Counted from the first letter of the stretch, positions 1 through 8,483 are shown. The stretch: DNA of 64,000 bases from Parvularcula sp964556115 (GCA_964556115.1 CAZKVC010000002.1:62001-126000); one strand, 5' to 3'. A program made the numbers and translations. Notes: generated by a model not told the origin, from the sequence alone.

Positions 1-37
1 GCCCCGTGCAGAAGGAGAGAGCTGCCCGCAAGGACCC

Positions 38-108
38 GCGCTCAAGCAGCGAGCGGTAGCGCCACCCCCCAGCGCTCAAATAGCGACCGAGAGCGAGCGA
101 TAGCGCCA
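38..108. repeat. Imperfect direct repeat beside tRNA-Pro
   Basis: Two related units run from about 38 to 64 and from 72 to 108. Both begin GCGCTCAA and end TAGCGCCA, and the second carries about 10 extra bases of AGCGA-type sequence. The block lies just downstream of the minus-strand tRNA. No reading frame or tRNA fold is seen in 1-120. It may be a decayed dispersed repeat; only two units are visible. Confidence 0.35.
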
Positions 109-121
109 AAAAAGAGAAAGT

Positions 122-198
122 TGGTCGGGGCGGCAGGATTCGAACCTGCGACCCTCTGCTCCCAAAGCAGATGCGCTACCAGGCTGCGCTACGCCCCG
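122..198 (-). tRNA. tRNA-Pro (anticodon TGG)
   Basis: Read on the minus strand this gives a 7-bp acceptor stem (CGGGGCG/CGCCCCG), a D arm, an anticodon stem TCTGC/GCAGA around loop TTTGGGA (anticodon TGG, reading CCA and wobble Pro codons), a T loop GGTTCGAATCC, and an encoded CCA at 122-124. The mature body without CCA is 125-198. A pyrimidine-rich run follows on the transcribed strand (about 109-121) and may help termination. Confidence 0.95.
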
Positions 199-256
199 AC
201 GGAAAGCACGCCTCTAGGCGCCTTCCAGATGGGATGCAATCCGCCAGAACCGACGC

Positions 257-1981
257 TTAGCGCTTGACGCTCTGGTAGATCGGGCGCTGGCCAGCCGCGA
301 CCGAATTGCGCGCCGGGGCGTCCTCACCGAGGCGGTCGCGGTAGAGCCAGATATTGGTCATCACCACATCGACGAAGTGACGGGCTTCCTTGTTCGGAAC
401 GCTTTCGAGCATGAGGAGCTGATCCTCAATGCCCGCCCGCGCCTTCCAGCGCCGGAAGTTGCCGGGGCCCCAGTTGTAGCTGAGCGCCATCTCGAAAAGA
501 TCGCCCGTGCCGCCGTTATACTCGGTCAGCAGCATGGTCACATAGGACTGCCCGAGCTGCATGTTGTAGCCCGGATCGTAGAGCCGGTCCGAAGCGCGGT
601 AGCGGGACAGGGCCAGGCGGCGGTCGCCCGCGATGTAGCTCGCGGTGCGCGGCATGAGCTGCATCAGGCCCGCGGCCCCAACGCGGCTTTTCGCGTCGGT
701 CATGAACTTCGATTCCTGACGGATCAGGCCGAACAGCACAGCTTCGTCGATGGTGAAGCCGCCATTCGGCTTGAGGTCTTTCGGCACCGGGTAGAGCGCG
801 GGCCAGAGTGCGCGGTCCGTGGTCTCGCGCAGGTTCATGGCCTCGGCGATCGTGACCTGGGCCGATGCGCTGCCCAGCTCGGCCGCGAAGGCCAGAAGCG
901 CCGCATCGTCCGCTGCGGGGAGTTCGCCGTGGGCCCACCGGATCTCAAGCGCGGCGTCTTCGTCCCGGCCGATTTCGGCGAGGGCCGCCGCACGGATGAG
1001 GCGCGGGCTCTTGTCGAGAAGACGGTCGAGGTCACCCTCGCTCAGCTTCACGGTGGACCAGTCGATACCGCTGCCGCGGCCGAGCTGACCGAGGGCGAGC
1101 TGGCCGTACAGGGTCAGGGGGTGAGCGGCGGCGATGTCGAGATAGAGGAGTGCCTCGTCACTGCGCCCGGTGGCGAGGGCCGAACGCGCGGCCCAGAACG
1201 CAGCGGCCGCGCGAAGCGAGGTTTCCTGGAAGGGCTCGTCAGCCATGGCGCTGTGGTAGCGGTAGGCCTTGGCGTAGTCGCCTTCACGCCAGGCCACGAT
1301 GCCAGCGGTCCACTGGGCCATGACCGCGCTCGAGCCCGATCGGTTGGCGGCCAGCTCGGCAAGGTTCCTGGCTTCGCGCAGCTTGCCGTTGACGTAGTAG
1401 CTCTCCGCGATCCATCCGCGAATGCGGTCGGTCTGGCGGGACGTCAGCCGATTGAACTGGCGCGGATCGTTGAGATAGGCGAGCGCCTGGGTCGGCCTGT
1501 CCTTGGCGAGAAGATAGCGGATGCGCCCCTCGATGCGGGCGATCTCGCGCTGCTCGCTGGAAGAGAGACGGTCGTAATCGGCTTCCAGCGCCGGGTTCAG
1601 TTCGACGTCGGTGCTGGTGCGCCAGCGGCGCGAAACAGGCTTCTGCGGCCAGGCCCCGGCAGGCTTCCTCTTGGCGGCGAGCCTGTAGACCGGTCCGGCC
1701 ATCGGATGGTCCGAGTAGGAGGAAAGCCAACGCGAAAGCTCGCTATAGCTCGACCGGTAGGCAGTCGGATGCATGTAGCGCTGCTCGAGGACGTAGCCGA
1801 ACAGCACCTTGTTCTCGATCGAGGGGATGATCTTGTCCGCCTCGGCCATCTTCCCGGCTTCCTGCAGCATGAAGACGTCGCGGTAGCGCTTCTCGTCCGC
1901 TGGTGTGAGGATGTCGGGTTCGGCAGCGAAGGCGGATGCCGCTGAAGCTGCGAGAGCTGCGATGAAAACGCGAAGGGACAA
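257..1981 (-). CDS. slt: Soluble lytic murein transglycosylase (Slt70-like)
   Basis: Periplasmic enzyme that cleaves peptidoglycan between MurNAc and GlcNAc, forming 1,6-anhydro ends. A long helical N-terminal region rich in TPR-like repeats (about residues 30-400) is followed by an SLT domain with the catalytic Glu in RQES (about residue 423) and the family motif GLMQLMP. I chose the TTG start at 1981 because GGAGGT lies 7 bases upstream (1989-1994) and it opens directly on a signal peptide (MSLRVFIAALAASAASAFA). An in-frame ATG at 2020 would add 13 residues but has no clear ribosome site. It lies close downstream of the uracil-DNA glycosylase gene, so the two may be co-transcribed. Confidence 0.9.
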   Translation of the reverse strand: MSLRVFIAALAASAASAFAAEPDILTPADEKRYRDVFMLQEAGKMAEADKIIPSIENKVLFGYVLEQRYMHPTAYRSSYSELSRWLSSYSDHPMAGPVYRLAAKRKPAGAWPQKPVSRRWRTSTDVELNPALEADYDRLSSSEQREIARIEGRIRYLLAKDRPTQALAYLNDPRQFNRLTSRQTDRIRGWIAESYYVNGKLREARNLAELAANRSGSSAVMAQWTAGIVAWREGDYAKAYRYHSAMADEPFQETSLRAAAAFWAARSALATGRSDEALLYLDIAAAHPLTLYGQLALGQLGRGSGIDWSTVKLSEGDLDRLLDKSPRLIRAAALAEIGRDEDAALEIRWAHGELPAADDAALLAFAAELGSASAQVTIAEAMNLRETTDRALWPALYPVPKDLKPNGGFTIDEAVLFGLIRQESKFMTDAKSRVGAAGLMQLMPRTASYIAGDRRLALSRYRASDRLYDPGYNMQLGQSYVTMLLTEYNGGTGDLFEMALSYNWGPGNFRRWKARAGIEDQLLMLESVPNKEARHFVDVVMTNIWLYRDRLGEDAPARNSVAAGQRPIYQSVKR

Positions 1982-2022
1982 CGCCGGGACCTCCAGGCAA
2001 GATCGGCAAGGCTTTGCCAAGG

Positions 2023-2847
2023 TTAGGGCAGGGTTTCGTTAAGCTTTGATTGCGCTTGGAGCAGGTCTTTCCACGCCCAGCGCTTTTGCGCGGGCTGGCG
2101 CAGGAGAAAGGCGGGGTGGAAGATCGGCAGTGCGGGGATCGGAGCGCCATGCCCAAGGTCCAGCTCGCGGAACTGACCACGCGATCTTGTGATGCCCGGG
2201 GCATCGGGAAAGAGCGCCTGGGTCGGCACGTTGCCGGTGAGGATCAGGAGCTTCGGCGCGCTCAAGGTGATGAAGCGGCGCATGAAAGGAAGGCAGATCG
2301 CGATCTCGCCCTTGGATGGATTGCGGTTGCTCGGCGGGCGCCAGAAGACGGCGTTCGAAATGGCGACGGGCTGCTGGTCTTCGGCAGGCTCGCGGCTCAG
2401 CCCGATGGCAGCGAGCATGCGGTCGAGAAGCTGGCCCGACCGCCCGACAAAGGGCTTGCCAAGCCGGTCTTCGTCCCGCCCGGGCGCTTCGCCCATCACC
2501 AGGACTTCGGCGCCGAGAACCCCGTCGTAGATCACCGCCCCGCGCGCGCCCTGCGAGAGCGGGCAGTGGGGGAACTGCCGGATGGTTTCGGTAAGCTCAT
2601 CGAGGGAGGAGGCCCGCGCCGCCGCATCTTCGGCAGCGGCGATCGCCTCATCGAGGCTGAGCTGACCGGGCTGCAGGAGGCTCTTGGGCTTGCTCGGAGC
2701 CGGAGCGGCTTCGGGCTTGGGCGGAACGACCGGTGCCGGGTCCCAGGCCCAAAGCCCGCCCCGCTCGGTCGTTTCGGCCGTATCGATCCCCGCTTCAAGG
2801 TAGAAGCGAAGAAGCGCTGCGCCCGCCATGTCCTGCCCGCTTGTCAT
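2023..2847 (-). CDS. Uracil-DNA glycosylase, family 4-like
   Basis: Removes uracil from DNA as the first step of base excision repair. Visible family motifs are GEAPGRDEDRLGKPFVG (water-activating motif and uracil pocket), NAVFWRPPSNR and, near the C-terminus, FHPAFLL (the motif-2 His). The classical family-4 enzyme binds a 4Fe-4S cluster through four Cys. Here only the HCPL Cys and the ICLPF Cys remain; the partner of the first pair and the KCRPP Cys (here FWRPP) are absent. ATG 2847 is preferred over the longer reading from 2934, which adds an Arg-rich unconserved stretch. The stop lies about 40 bases before the chosen slt start. Confidence 0.85.
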   Translation of the reverse strand: MTSGQDMAGAALLRFYLEAGIDTAETTERGGLWAWDPAPVVPPKPEAAPAPSKPKSLLQPGQLSLDEAIAAAEDAAARASSLDELTETIRQFPHCPLSQGARGAVIYDGVLGAEVLVMGEAPGRDEDRLGKPFVGRSGQLLDRMLAAIGLSREPAEDQQPVAISNAVFWRPPSNRNPSKGEIAICLPFMRRFITLSAPKLLILTGNVPTQALFPDAPGITRSRGQFRELDLGHGAPIPALPIFHPAFLLRQPAQKRWAWKDLLQAQSKLNETLP

Positions 2848-2966
2848 GCCCCTTGTCCTTGCCTTCAGGGGCGTGGAACCGCAACCGCTTCTGCGATCAC
2901 GGAACGCATGGATCGCGAAACGTTTTCGCCCCATATAGGCGGGAAACGGCAGTTCTAGGAACGATT

Positions 2967-4646
2967 ATGTACGACGACACCCCGGTTGAACGGGAAAGCA
3001 TGGAATTCGACGTCGTGATCGTCGGCGCGGGCCCGGCAGGGCTTTCCGCCGCGATCCGCCTGAAGCAGCTCGAAGCCGAGAAAGGCCGCGAGATCTCGGT
3101 CGTGGTGGTGGAGAAGGGTTCCGAGGTCGGCGCCCATATCCTCTCCGGCGCGGTTCTCGACCCAAGAGGCCTGGACGAATTGCTGCCGGATTGGCGCGAG
3201 GATACGAGCTGTCCGATCGACACCCCGGTCACGGACGAGCGCTTCCTCTATCTCGGGCCGGCAGGTTCGGCCCCGCTGCCCAATTTCGCGCTGCCGAAGA
3301 TGGTCAAGAACCACGGGTGCTACGCCGTCTCCATGGCCATGGTCTGCCGCTGGCTCGGTGAGAAAGCCGAGGAGATGGGCGTCGAGGTCTATCCGATGAT
3401 GGCCGCGTCCCGCACTGTCCGGCGCGAGGACAATTCCGTCGCCGGGGTGATCGTGGGCGAGGTCGGCATCTCCCGCGAGGGCGAGCACAAGGACAGCTAC
3501 GAGCCCGGCATGGAGCTGCGCGGCAAGTACGTCCTCTTCGCCGAAGGCGTCCGGGGGTCGTGCTCGAAGCAGCTGATCGAGGAGTTCGATCTGGCCAGGG
3601 GCAAGGAGCCGCAGAAATACGGCATCGGCCTCAAGGAGCTCTGGAAGGTTCCGGACGCGAATTTCAGGAAGGGCTTCGTCCAGCACACCTTCGGTTGGCC
3701 GCTCGACAACTCAACCGGCGGCGGCTCGTGGATGTACCATTTCGGCGACAACTACGTCTCGATCGGGTTCGTCGTTCACCTGAATTACAAGAACCCCTTC
3801 ATCTCTCCGTATCAGGAGTTCCAGCGCTTCAAGACCCATGAAGAGATCCGCCCCTTCCTCGAAGGCGGCGAGCGGGTCGCTTACGGTGCGCGGGCGATCA
3901 CTGAGGGCGGGTATCAGTCCGTTCCCAAACTGATCTTTCCCGGCGGTGCGCTGATCGGCTGCGCCGCGGGCTTCGTGAACGTGCCCCGTATCAAGGGCAA
4001 CCATAACGCCATGAAGACGGGCATGATGGCTGCCGAAGCGGTCTACGACGCTGTCGGCGATGGGCGCGCGGGCGATGAGCTCGTCGGCTACCAGGCCCGC
4101 TACGATGAAAGCTGGGTCAAGAAGGAGCTTCATTCGGTCCGCAACGCCAAGCCGCTCTGGTCGAAATACGGCACGCTGGCTGGCGCGATCGGCCTGACGG
4201 GTATGGATCTGTGGACCAACACGCTTCTGCGCGGTTTTTCCGTCTTCGGAACGCTGAAGCACGGCAAGACCGACGCCGAGGCGACCGAGCCGGCATCCAA
4301 GCACAAGCCGATCGACTATCCGAAGCCTGACGGTGTGCTGACCTTCGATCGGCTCACCAATGTCAGCTACAGTTTCACCAACCACGAAGAAGATCAGCCT
4401 TCGCACCTTCGCCTCAAGGACGCTTCACTGCCTCTCGAGGTCAACCTTCCGGTCTATGCAGGACCGTCGCAGCGCTACTGCCCGGCGGGGGTCTATGAGT
4501 ATGTCGAGGAGGGCGGCACGACGAAGTTCCAGATCAATGCGCAGAACTGCGTTCACTGCAAGACCTGCGATATCAAGGATCCCAAGCAGAACATCGTCTG
4601 GCACACGCCCGAAGGAGGCGGCGGGCCGAACTACCCGAACATGTAG
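2967..4646 (+). CDS. Electron transfer flavoprotein-ubiquinone oxidoreductase
   Basis: Passes electrons from reduced ETF (fatty-acid and amino-acid dehydrogenases) to ubiquinone at the inner membrane. The 559-residue length matches the family. The N-terminal FAD-binding motif is GAGPAGLSAA, and the C-terminal 4Fe-4S ferredoxin-like domain carries Cys in RYCPAGVYEY and NCVHCKTCDIKDP. The typical C-terminal ending GGGGPNYPNM is intact. ATG 2967 follows AGGA and begins the conserved part; upstream in-frame codons to 2733 lie over the divergent glycosylase gene and are not conserved. A strong bidirectional terminator follows. Confidence 0.95.
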   Translation: MYDDTPVERESMEFDVVIVGAGPAGLSAAIRLKQLEAEKGREISVVVVEKGSEVGAHILSGAVLDPRGLDELLPDWREDTSCPIDTPVTDERFLYLGPAGSAPLPNFALPKMVKNHGCYAVSMAMVCRWLGEKAEEMGVEVYPMMAASRTVRREDNSVAGVIVGEVGISREGEHKDSYEPGMELRGKYVLFAEGVRGSCSKQLIEEFDLARGKEPQKYGIGLKELWKVPDANFRKGFVQHTFGWPLDNSTGGGSWMYHFGDNYVSIGFVVHLNYKNPFISPYQEFQRFKTHEEIRPFLEGGERVAYGARAITEGGYQSVPKLIFPGGALIGCAAGFVNVPRIKGNHNAMKTGMMAAEAVYDAVGDGRAGDELVGYQARYDESWVKKELHSVRNAKPLWSKYGTLAGAIGLTGMDLWTNTLLRGFSVFGTLKHGKTDAEATEPASKHKPIDYPKPDGVLTFDRLTNVSYSFTNHEEDQPSHLRLKDASLPLEVNLPVYAGPSQRYCPAGVYEYVEEGGTTKFQINAQNCVHCKTCDIKDPKQNIVWHTPEGGGGPNYPNM

Positions 4647-4652
4647 GCAAAA

Positions 4653-4679
4653 AAGAACCCGGCCTCGAGCCGGGTTCTT
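4653..4679. terminator. Bidirectional intrinsic terminator
   Basis: Perfect 11-bp stem AAGAACCCGGC / GCCGGGTTCTT with a 5-base loop, A-rich on the left and ending in TTCTT. It sits between the convergent ETF-QO and VPLPA-CTERM genes and can serve both. Confidence 0.85.
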
Positions 4680-4700
4680 CCTGAGATCGTCAGTAAGCGG

Positions 4701-5357
4701 TCAGGCTTGCTGTTTGCGCTTGCGGCCACGCAGGAAGATGCCTGCGGCTGCCGGACCGAAGAGAAGCGCCGCGGCAGGGACCGGCACCGGCGACGGGTTG
4801 GTCTGGAAGTTGCCGAAGGGCACGTTCTCGTTGAGGTCGAATTCTCCGAACACGGCCGTGACGAGGTTCAGGGCGTCTTCACTGAACGACAGGTTGATGC
4901 CGCTCAGAAGGTCGGCATTGGCGAAGACGTCGTCACCGAAAAGCTCATCGGGAAGGCTGAAGACGAAGACGCCGACGCTTTCGCCCGAAAAGCCGTTGGA
5001 TGCTGAGACGTCAGCGAACACGACATCGTCGTCGAAGTCGATGACCAGGTCCGTCAGTTCGATGAAGTCACTGCCGGCCGACAGACGAATGCCGTCATCT
5101 TCACCATGGGTGATGGTGCCGTCGATATCGTCGAACTCAGCGGTGATCTCATCGCCGTTGATCATCAGGGTGTAGACCGGCTGGTTGGCGATCGCATCGG
5201 AAAATTCCTGTGCGTCACCGAGCGGCGAGCTGTCCAGGCCGAAGTTTTCTGTCGCGGTCAGGGTGATGGTGGTCTGGCCACCCGCAACCTGTGCGGCGCT
5301 GGCGGTGCCAAGCGCGGCAAGGCCGATCGCGGATGTCGTCAGTAGCTTACGTAGCAT
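4701..5357 (-). CDS. VPLPA-CTERM sorting-domain surface/secreted protein
   Basis: A 218-residue exported protein of unknown function. ATG 5357 follows GGAGGAACGAGAT and opens on a signal peptide (MLRKLLTTSAIGLAALGTASA). The body is Asp- and Ser-rich beta-type sequence with few lysines and no catalytic motif. The C-terminus has the tripartite sorting signal: VPVPAAALL, a short hydrophobic helix (LFGPAAAGIFL) and a basic tail RGRKRKQQA. In this family the signal is processed by an exosortase/archaeosortase-type enzyme, and many members are linked to exopolysaccharide. No exosortase gene is in the window, so the partner must be elsewhere. Confidence 0.8.
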   Translation of the reverse strand: MLRKLLTTSAIGLAALGTASAAQVAGGQTTITLTATENFGLDSSPLGDAQEFSDAIANQPVYTLMINGDEITAEFDDIDGTITHGEDDGIRLSAGSDFIELTDLVIDFDDDVVFADVSASNGFSGESVGVFVFSLPDELFGDDVFANADLLSGINLSFSEDALNLVTAVFGEFDLNENVPFGNFQTNPSPVPVPAAALLFGPAAAGIFLRGRKRKQQA

Positions 5358-5604
5358 ATCTCGTTCCTCCTCAAGGTGTCTGGCCGTGACGGCCAAGTCA
5401 TGAACGGGAGGGAGGAAAATTAGGTCGGTGTAATCCAGTCACGGGGCCGTTAGGTCACGCCAGCGTGTCCATCGCGTTAGGGAATTCTTTTCTTTCAATA
5501 GGTTGTTGCCATTGGCTTTGGGCCGGGTGCGTTACTTTGCGCGGGCCACGATGTTCTGTGGCGCGTGTTTCAGATGATTGGAAACGTCACCTCAAGAGGA
5601 ACCG

Positions 5605-6612
5605 ATGCGCCTGACTTCCGGAACTGTTGTGATCACCGGCGGCAGCGCCGGGATCGGCAAAGCCGCCGCCCGAGCCTTCGCTGCGAGGGGGATGAACATC
5701 GCGATCCTCGCCCGCGACGAGGACCGCCTCGAACAGACCGAACTGGGTTTGTCCGCCTTCCCCGTAAAAGTCGCGACCTATTCCTGCGACGTGGGCGATG
5801 CTGAAGCGGTGGCCGAGGCGGCGAGCAAGGCCGAAAGGGAACTCGGGCCCGTCACCGTCTGGGTGAACAATGCGATGACCACAGTCATCAAACCCTTCTC
5901 CAAGATGACACCCGAAGACGTCAGAGCCGTGACCGAGACCACCTACCTTGGCCAGGTCCACGGCATGATGGCAGCCTACCGCCTGATGAAGCCGCGTGGC
6001 GAGGGTGCGATCGTCAATGTGGGCTCGGGCCTCGCCTACCGCGCCGTGCCGCTTCAATCCGCCTACTGCGCGGCCAAGCACGCCGTCAAAGCGATGAGCG
6101 AAAGCCTCCGTACCGAGCTGATCCACGAGGGGTCGGACATCACTGTCTCGATGGTCCATCCCTCGGGCATCAACACGCCGCAGTTCGGCTGGGCGGAAAC
6201 AAGCCTTTCGAACCGCCCTCAGCCCATGCCGCCGATCTATCAGCCGGAGACCGTGGCGAAGGCGATCGTCCGTGCCGCCGAAAGCGGAACGCGCGAGCTC
6301 TTCGTCGGCCTTCCCGCACTGGCGGTCTGGTTCGGCAGCCAGACCATGCCCCGCCTGTTGGACCGGCAGCTCGCCAGCAGCGGCTGGGACGACCAGTCCT
6401 CGGACCAGGAAACGACCGATGCGAACACCGGCGAGGGCTACCATCTCGCCCCGGCCGACGGTCCGGCCGCGGCTCATGGCGCCTATGATGACCAGGCCAA
6501 GGACGAGGCGGCCATCGTCGACGGGGACCTTGCCCGACTGGCGATCGCAGGCGCGGGCGCACTGGCGGCTGGCAGTATCGGCTTCATGCTCGGGAGGCTT
6601 CGCGGCCGCTAA
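5605..6612 (+). CDS. Short-chain dehydrogenase with C-terminal membrane anchor
   Basis: Rossmann-fold NAD(P)-dependent oxidoreductase. It shows the cofactor motif TGGSAGIG (residues 11-18), VNNA (about 87-90), Ser141 and the YCAAK signature (Tyr154, Lys158). After the about 250-residue SDR core comes a polar linker and a single C-terminal hydrophobic helix (GAGALAAGSIGFMLGRL) ending in RGR, so the enzyme is probably tail-anchored with its active site in the cytoplasm. ATG 5605 follows AAGAGGA; a longer reading from 5578 lacks support. The substrate cannot be told from sequence. Confidence 0.85.
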   Translation: MRLTSGTVVITGGSAGIGKAAARAFAARGMNIAILARDEDRLEQTELGLSAFPVKVATYSCDVGDAEAVAEAASKAERELGPVTVWVNNAMTTVIKPFSKMTPEDVRAVTETTYLGQVHGMMAAYRLMKPRGEGAIVNVGSGLAYRAVPLQSAYCAAKHAVKAMSESLRTELIHEGSDITVSMVHPSGINTPQFGWAETSLSNRPQPMPPIYQPETVAKAIVRAAESGTRELFVGLPALAVWFGSQTMPRLLDRQLASSGWDDQSSDQETTDANTGEGYHLAPADGPAAAHGAYDDQAKDEAAIVDGDLARLAIAGAGALAAGSIGFMLGRLRGR

Positions 6613-6647
6613 CCGCCTAAAGCGCTTGGCCAGGCCCGCCTCTATGG

Positions 6648-6662
6648 TTAATCATAGGTTAA
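6648..6662. promoter_or_regulatory. Perfect CtrA box (TTAA-N7-TTAA)
   Basis: TTAA at 6648-6651, seven bases, TTAA at 6659-6662. This is an exact match to the full CtrA operator known from Caulobacter and relatives. It lies 15 bases before the ATG of the GH19 hydrolase gene, so it would overlap the promoter or leader. Direct control is inferred. Confidence 0.65.
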
Positions 6663-6677
6663 CCCAAGGGGCGGGCG

Positions 6678-7994
6678 ATGCGGATAGTCGACAGGAACGC
6701 GCTCGAAGCGACGGCGTTTGAGGAAGTGTTCCGCACTGTCCTCGGTCGTCCCAGGAACGGCGCCCGGGCCATTGCCGCCGCCCTCAATGACGATGCCGAC
6801 TGGCTCTACAGCGAGGGCCTCTCGACCGTCCGGCGCCTTAGTCACTTCCTCGGTCAATGCGCCCATGAAAGCGGCCACTTCAACCACTGGGAAGAAAGCT
6901 TTGGCTATACGAGAAGAAATTTCGAGAACCCGAGCCGTGTCTTCAATCGGCTGCGCAACCGCTTCCACGGCGACCTCGACCTCTTCCTTTCCTACAAAAA
7001 GCGTGGTGAGGACGCCATCGCCAGCCGTCTTTATGCGAATGATATGGGCAACGGGCCGGAGGAAAGCGGGGATGGCTACCGTTTTCGCGGAAGGGGCATC
7101 ATCCAGCTCACCGGGCGCGAGAACTATGAGAGGATGTCCGAGCGGCTCCAAGTCGATCTTGTCGGCAATCCCGATCTTCTCGCCCGTGACCCGCTGATCG
7201 CAGTCCGCTCTGCCGCGGCCTATTTCCGCGACCGCGGCATCTTCTACTACGCCGACCAGGACGACATCTGCAAAGTCACGTCGCGAATCAATGGCGGGAC
7301 CAACCATCTCGACGAGAGGCGACGCCTGACGAAAGCCTTCCGCGAAGCGCTCGCGGGCCAGTCCGTCTTTCCCGAAGCCGATGGAGAGGCAGGCGAGGCG
7401 GGGACACTTCGGGCCGAGATGCATGACCGCGGTCTGCCGGGAACGCCCATAGCTGATCTTCAGGCGAGCCTGCGGACTCTCGGTTTTCTTGCCGGACCGA
7501 TCGACGGGGACTTCGGCGCCATGACCTACTGCGCCGTCATCGCGTTCCAGGCGGTGAACGACCTTCCGCCCACGGGCATCGCCGATCTTGAGACCCAGGC
7601 CGCCGTCGAGCGAGCGGTTCTGCGGATGAAACCCGACCCTTCGCCGCCGCGCCCCAAAACGAGCGCCCGGAAGCTCAAGGAGAAAGGCATCCGCGAGCCC
7701 GCCGATGCCGGCAAGGTCGCAGGCGCTGCGGCGGCGACAGGCGGCGCGGCAGCGGTCGCGGGCGCGGATGAAGTCGGCCTCATTGATATCCTGCCGGAGG
7801 CCACGACTGGGACGGAGACCGAGGCGGGGCAGGGACCACCTGCGGCAGTCCATTCCGAGGACGAGCCGTCGCTCGCCACGATTATCCTCCTGGTGACCGT
7901 AGTGCTCCTCACCCTTTTCATTCTCTCGCGTTCCTTGCGGATCGGAAGGGACACCAAGAGGGCCTACCGCGAGGCCCGCTATATAGGCCGTTGA
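6678..7994 (+). CDS. GH19-type murein/chitin hydrolase with peptidoglycan-binding domain and C-terminal membrane helix
   Basis: The 438-residue protein begins with a GH19 lysozyme/chitinase domain (about residues 10-230; catalytic Glu64 in CAHESGHF, the stretch FRGRGIIQLTGRENY, and RINGG). A PG_binding_1 repeat follows (about 255-315; LGFLAGPIDGDFG), then an Ala/Gly/Pro linker and one hydrophobic helix near the end (ATIILLVTVVLLTLFILS) with a basic tail. There is no N-terminal signal peptide, which resembles phage endolysins. The basic tail would favour the C-terminus staying inside, so how the enzyme domain reaches the wall is unclear. No phage genes surround it. The CtrA box just upstream suggests cell-cycle or developmental control. 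Confidence 0.85.
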   Translation: MRIVDRNALEATAFEEVFRTVLGRPRNGARAIAAALNDDADWLYSEGLSTVRRLSHFLGQCAHESGHFNHWEESFGYTRRNFENPSRVFNRLRNRFHGDLDLFLSYKKRGEDAIASRLYANDMGNGPEESGDGYRFRGRGIIQLTGRENYERMSERLQVDLVGNPDLLARDPLIAVRSAAAYFRDRGIFYYADQDDICKVTSRINGGTNHLDERRRLTKAFREALAGQSVFPEADGEAGEAGTLRAEMHDRGLPGTPIADLQASLRTLGFLAGPIDGDFGAMTYCAVIAFQAVNDLPPTGIADLETQAAVERAVLRMKPDPSPPRPKTSARKLKEKGIREPADAGKVAGAAAATGGAAAVAGADEVGLIDILPEATTGTETEAGQGPPAAVHSEDEPSLATIILLVTVVLLTLFILSRSLRIGRDTKRAYREARYIGR

Positions 7995-8020
7995 GGGAGC
8001 GGAAATCGCCGCCCGTCGTC

Positions 8021-8048
8021 TTGACTTCAGCGGGGGAAAGCGTAGCTC
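8021..8048 (+). promoter_or_regulatory. Possible promoter of secE-nusG
   Basis: TTGACT at 8021-8026 resembles a -35 element. TAGCTC at 8043-8048, 16 bases on, is a weak -10. The leader that follows to 8132 is GC-rich, with a short CCCC/GGGG hairpin near 8080-8095. Confidence 0.3.
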
Positions 8049-8132
8049 AGGCGCCTTCCCGGCATTGCCAAGCGTTCCAGACCCCGACGGGGGGACGCGG
8101 TCGGCTGCCGGTGCAAACCGAAAGCGGAACTG

Positions 8133-8483
8133 ATGCCGAAGTCGAAAAACCGCCGCAAGCCCAAGTCGAACCGCACCGCGAGTACGGGCGCCCAGGCCCG
8201 CCTTGAGCCGGGCGTTCTCGAGCAGCCCACGGGCGATGCCGCCGATGCGAAGGCCGCCAGGGCCGAAAAGCGTATGGCGAAGAAGAAGTCCGTGGGGCCG
8301 GTCGAGTTCTTTCAGCAGGTCCGCAACGAACTTCTCAAGGTCACCTGGACCAGCCGCGGCGAGACCATGGTGTCGACCATCATGGTCCTGATCATGGTGG
8401 CGGTGATGTCCCTCTTCTTCTTCTCCGTCGACCAGGTCCTGCGCTTTGTTGTGCCGCGGATCCTGTCGCTCAACCTGTTCTAA
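8133..8483 (+). CDS. secE: Preprotein translocase subunit SecE
   Basis: Essential small subunit of the SecYEG inner-membrane channel. The conserved part is at the C-terminus: VEFFQQVRNELLKVTWTSRGE followed by one membrane helix (MVSTIMVLIMVAVMSLFFF). From 8133 the protein is 116 residues with a basic N-terminal extension of 47 residues. An internal ATG at 8274 would give a 69-residue SecE of classical size but has a weak ribosome site (AAAAGCG), whereas 8133 has AGCGGAA before it. The extension is unconserved in composition and could be real or an over-call. nusG follows 9 bases later. Confidence 0.88.
   Translation: MPKSKNRRKPKSNRTASTGAQARLEPGVLEQPTGDAADAKAARAEKRMAKKKSVGPVEFFQQVRNELLKVTWTSRGETMVSTIMVLIMVAVMSLFFFSVDQVLRFVVPRILSLNLF

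Noticed and set aside
377..1945. Long open frame on the + strand opposite the transglycosylase
   Set aside because: It is antisense to a gene with clear SLT motifs; GC-rich codon use keeps the opposite frame open and the protein has no recognisable domain.
6678..7994. Prophage remnant
   Set aside because: The GH19 gene is endolysin-like, but its neighbours are chromosomal (SDR, secE, nusG), with no integrase, terminase, capsid or attachment-site repeats.
8030..8132. tRNA-like 5' sequence (GCGTAGCTCAGGCG) before secE
   Set aside because: A tRNA-Trp often precedes secE, but no T-loop GGTTCGAATCC or anticodon stem can be formed here.
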